Position numbers and translations under genes: made by a program
The notes under the pieces: generated by a model
What the model saw: only the letters and a program-made list of their open reading frames with translations
Database searches by the model: none
What the model was told of the DNA's origin: nothing
NCBI GenBank assembly: GCA_035041965.1
Contig: JAPYMA010000340.1
Location: forward strand, 62,001 to 126,000
Direction: 5' to 3'
DNA from: Anisakis pegreffii
Lineage: Eukaryota; Nematoda; Chromadorea; Rhabditida; Anisakidae
Length of the DNA: 64,000 bases
Shown here: piece after piece, positions 62,647-64,000 of the stretch
Layout of the letters: every line of letters starts with the position of its first letter
How positions within the stretch are numbered: the stretch's first letter is position 1

Positions 62647-62925
62647 ATGCGAATTCCGAGCGGTGCTCCGCAGACATTCAGCCTTCGAGTACGACAACGC
62701 TTTCCGTCGTTGTCGAGAATCTCGAGACCGTCAGTGGGTACAGTTGGTGTGGCTATTACTCTGGCGTTAACTTCGGCCGCTGTATTCGGTGTCTGTGTAT
62801 ATCCATACATCAGAAAAGATTACTACCAAGATGCGCAAAAGCATGATCGTGCTTTTATCAAAGCCGATCGTGAAGAACTGGCTCATGGACAGAGGCCATG
62901 GTCGAATCCTTTCGAACGAAAATAG
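62647..62925 (+). CDS. SMIM20: SMIM20/MITRAC7-like mitochondrial small membrane protein
   Basis: SMIM20 is an inner-membrane factor that stabilises newly made COX1 during cytochrome c oxidase assembly. This single-exon frame gives 92 residues (human 67). The N-terminal 30 residues are Arg/Ser-rich without acidic residues, which fits a mitochondrial targeting sequence absent from the human protein. A membrane segment follows (VGVAITLALTSAAVFGVCVY), then YPYIRKDYYQDAQKHDRAFI, aligning with the family's P-x-Y...Q...R-x-x-I region. The protein ends WSNPFERK, against WSDPFGRK in human. The ATG at 62647 is the first in frame. AATAAA is at 63156-63161. Short length keeps this a family-level assignment. 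Confidence 0.8.
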   Translation: MRIPSGAPQTFSLRVRQRFPSLSRISRPSVGTVGVAITLALTSAAVFGVCVYPYIRKDYYQDAQKHDRAFIKADREELAHGQRPWSNPFERK

Positions 62926-63645
62926 ACTCTTCATTAATCCACCGTCATCCTATCGATATTTGCTAATCTAAAAATGCAGTTATGCAAATCTACAAGTCAT
63001 CTCTTCATTGCAGCTGTTTTGTTCGTGGAGAAACAAAGGGAAGCGTGTCAAAGTTTATTGGAATCTGATAGTTACAACTTTCGATCCTTCAACGATTCAT
63101 ATTCGTATTGCGTGTTTGTCTATCTGATGTTTGTTTTTTTATTAGTTGTTTGGTCAATAAAGAAAAATGGAATGATATTTGAGACGTTGTACGTAGTTCA
63201 ACTTATTTCATTTTGAAAAATGATGGTTGCGAATCTACTTCAATACTTAAATATCTGAAAGCTCAATTCAGCTGGTCGCGTAGCATTTTTCGGATTTATT
63301 GAGATGTGAAAACACTGAGTGGACTACCTGATGAGTTGATTTGTTTCAGTTGTAATTTTCAAATATTCCTTTCTATTACCCTATCGTACCTCTGTATCTG
63401 AATCATGTGTGTATGTGATGTGACATAGGTTTTTAAAATTTTATTTAGTTTGAATTGTCGTATATTCATTAGCTGATAATATTTTTTGTAGTTATGTATA
63501 TATATTTTTTGATATTATTATTCTTTCTGGCTCGATATTATCATTACTATTACTTTGTAACATTTGCATTGTTGCTGATCGTTTTATGCTGCGAATGTTT
63601 TGTAAAAACTGTTTGAATGAAATCGAATAAAGAATTTTATAGAGA
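62926..63645. other. 3' UTR and intergenic gap
   Basis: Contains the AATAAA at 63156-63161 for the SMIM20-like gene and the left copy of a 100-bp local repeat (63207-63315). No exon supported. Confidence 0.55.
63207..63315 (+). repeat. Local repeat around the terminal gene's first exon, left copy
   Basis: CATTTTGAAAAATGATGG, ATCTGAAAGCTCAATT, TTTTTCGGAT and TTGAGATGTGAAA recur in order at 63871-63966. Confidence 0.8.
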
Positions 63646-63813
63646 ATGTCGAGCGCAGAGAAAGGTGACACGTCGGCTCAGCATGAGGTCGATGAAGCGA
63701 ACGCAATGAAAAATGACAAAAATGAGGCTGGTCAAGAAGTGGAAGAAGAGGAGGAACATGAAGCAGTTCATAAAAATCAATTCGACTTGAGTGAATGGCC
63801 TGAGGATAGCACG
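63646..63813 (+). CDS. First exon of an unrecognised acidic protein, cut by the window end
   Basis: I do not recognise it. The ATG at 63646 opens 56 codons ending at a donor (ACG|GTTTGT) in phase 0; the next exon must lie beyond 64000. The N-terminus is hydrophilic and acidic, with a Glu run (GQEVEEEEEHE) followed by NQFDLSEWPEDST. No signal peptide or domain is visible. An intronic repeat follows at 63871. Reading on past the donor gives a stop within 20 codons, which supports the splice. Confidence 0.55.
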
Positions 63814-63870
63814 GTTTGTGCTGAGAAATTTTCAATTTTCTTTTCGTCTGACAGATGTGACATTCGATAA

Positions 63871-63966
63871 TTCATTTTGAAAAATGACGGCTGCGAAAAT
63901 CCATCTGAAAGCTGAATTGAGCCAATCGCATCACCTTTTTCGGATGCATTGAGATGTGAAAGCACA
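63871..63966 (+). repeat. Local repeat around the terminal gene's first exon, right copy
   Basis: Partner of 63207-63315 with about 14 bp deleted in the middle. It lies in the first intron of the terminal gene. Confidence 0.8.
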
Positions 63967-64000
63967 CTTCTTTTTGTAGTCTAGGTTCTGTGATGATTGC

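Overview
The window looks like AT-rich nuclear DNA of a nematode. Its genes are cut into many small exons by short introns, most ending in the nematode-type acceptor TTTTCAG or TTTGCAG. Several proteins match animal families, and three neighbours (an alpha2-delta calcium-channel subunit, a SAMP1/TMEM201 protein and RagA) correspond, as I recall, to genes sharing one C. elegans locus (tag-180, samp-1, raga-1). Exon coordinates below are hand-built by matching splice phase, so they are models and not transcript evidence. I could not identify the species.

Layout. 1-3243 is gene-poor and probably intron of the first gene. It carries a tRNA-Arg(ACG) on the minus strand. 3244-11484 (+) holds the C-terminal part of an alpha2-delta subunit (late VWA, Cache, Cys-rich tail, C-terminal hydrophobic anchor signal). 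14607-19785 (-) is SAMP1. 21390-24377 (-) is the GTPase RagA, complete at 308 aa. 28234-35981 (-) is the PP6 regulatory subunit (SAPS family), about 861 aa. 38202-41973 (+) is UTP3/SAS10, 447 aa. 45636-47595 (+) is an unrecognised 205-aa protein with a leucine zipper. 49999-52108 (-) is an unrecognised secreted, Asn/Ser/Pro-rich protein with an uncertain 3' end. 62647-62925 (+) is a SMIM20/MITRAC7-like mitochondrial protein, and 63646 (+) begins an acidic protein that runs off the window.

Between 53985 and 58360 lies a satellite: 16 units of exactly 253 bp in two variant types, with a partial unit at one end and a diverged unit at the other. Interspersed repeats are common: a short hAT-type element with a perfect 8-bp target duplication, a palindromic GCCTAA-rich element in two copies, a ~250-290 bp element found three times in introns and always in the sense orientation of the host gene, a second family inserted antisense in introns, and many (TAA)n microsatellites.

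The recognised genes are mostly housekeeping: calcium-channel trafficking, nuclear envelope, amino-acid sensing to TORC1, phosphatase regulation, ribosome biogenesis and cytochrome oxidase assembly. I see no operon-like tight clustering; intergenic gaps are 0.7 to 10 kb. I did not find a clear new multi-gene system. The most unusual material is the satellite, the intronic elements and the two unrecognised genes.
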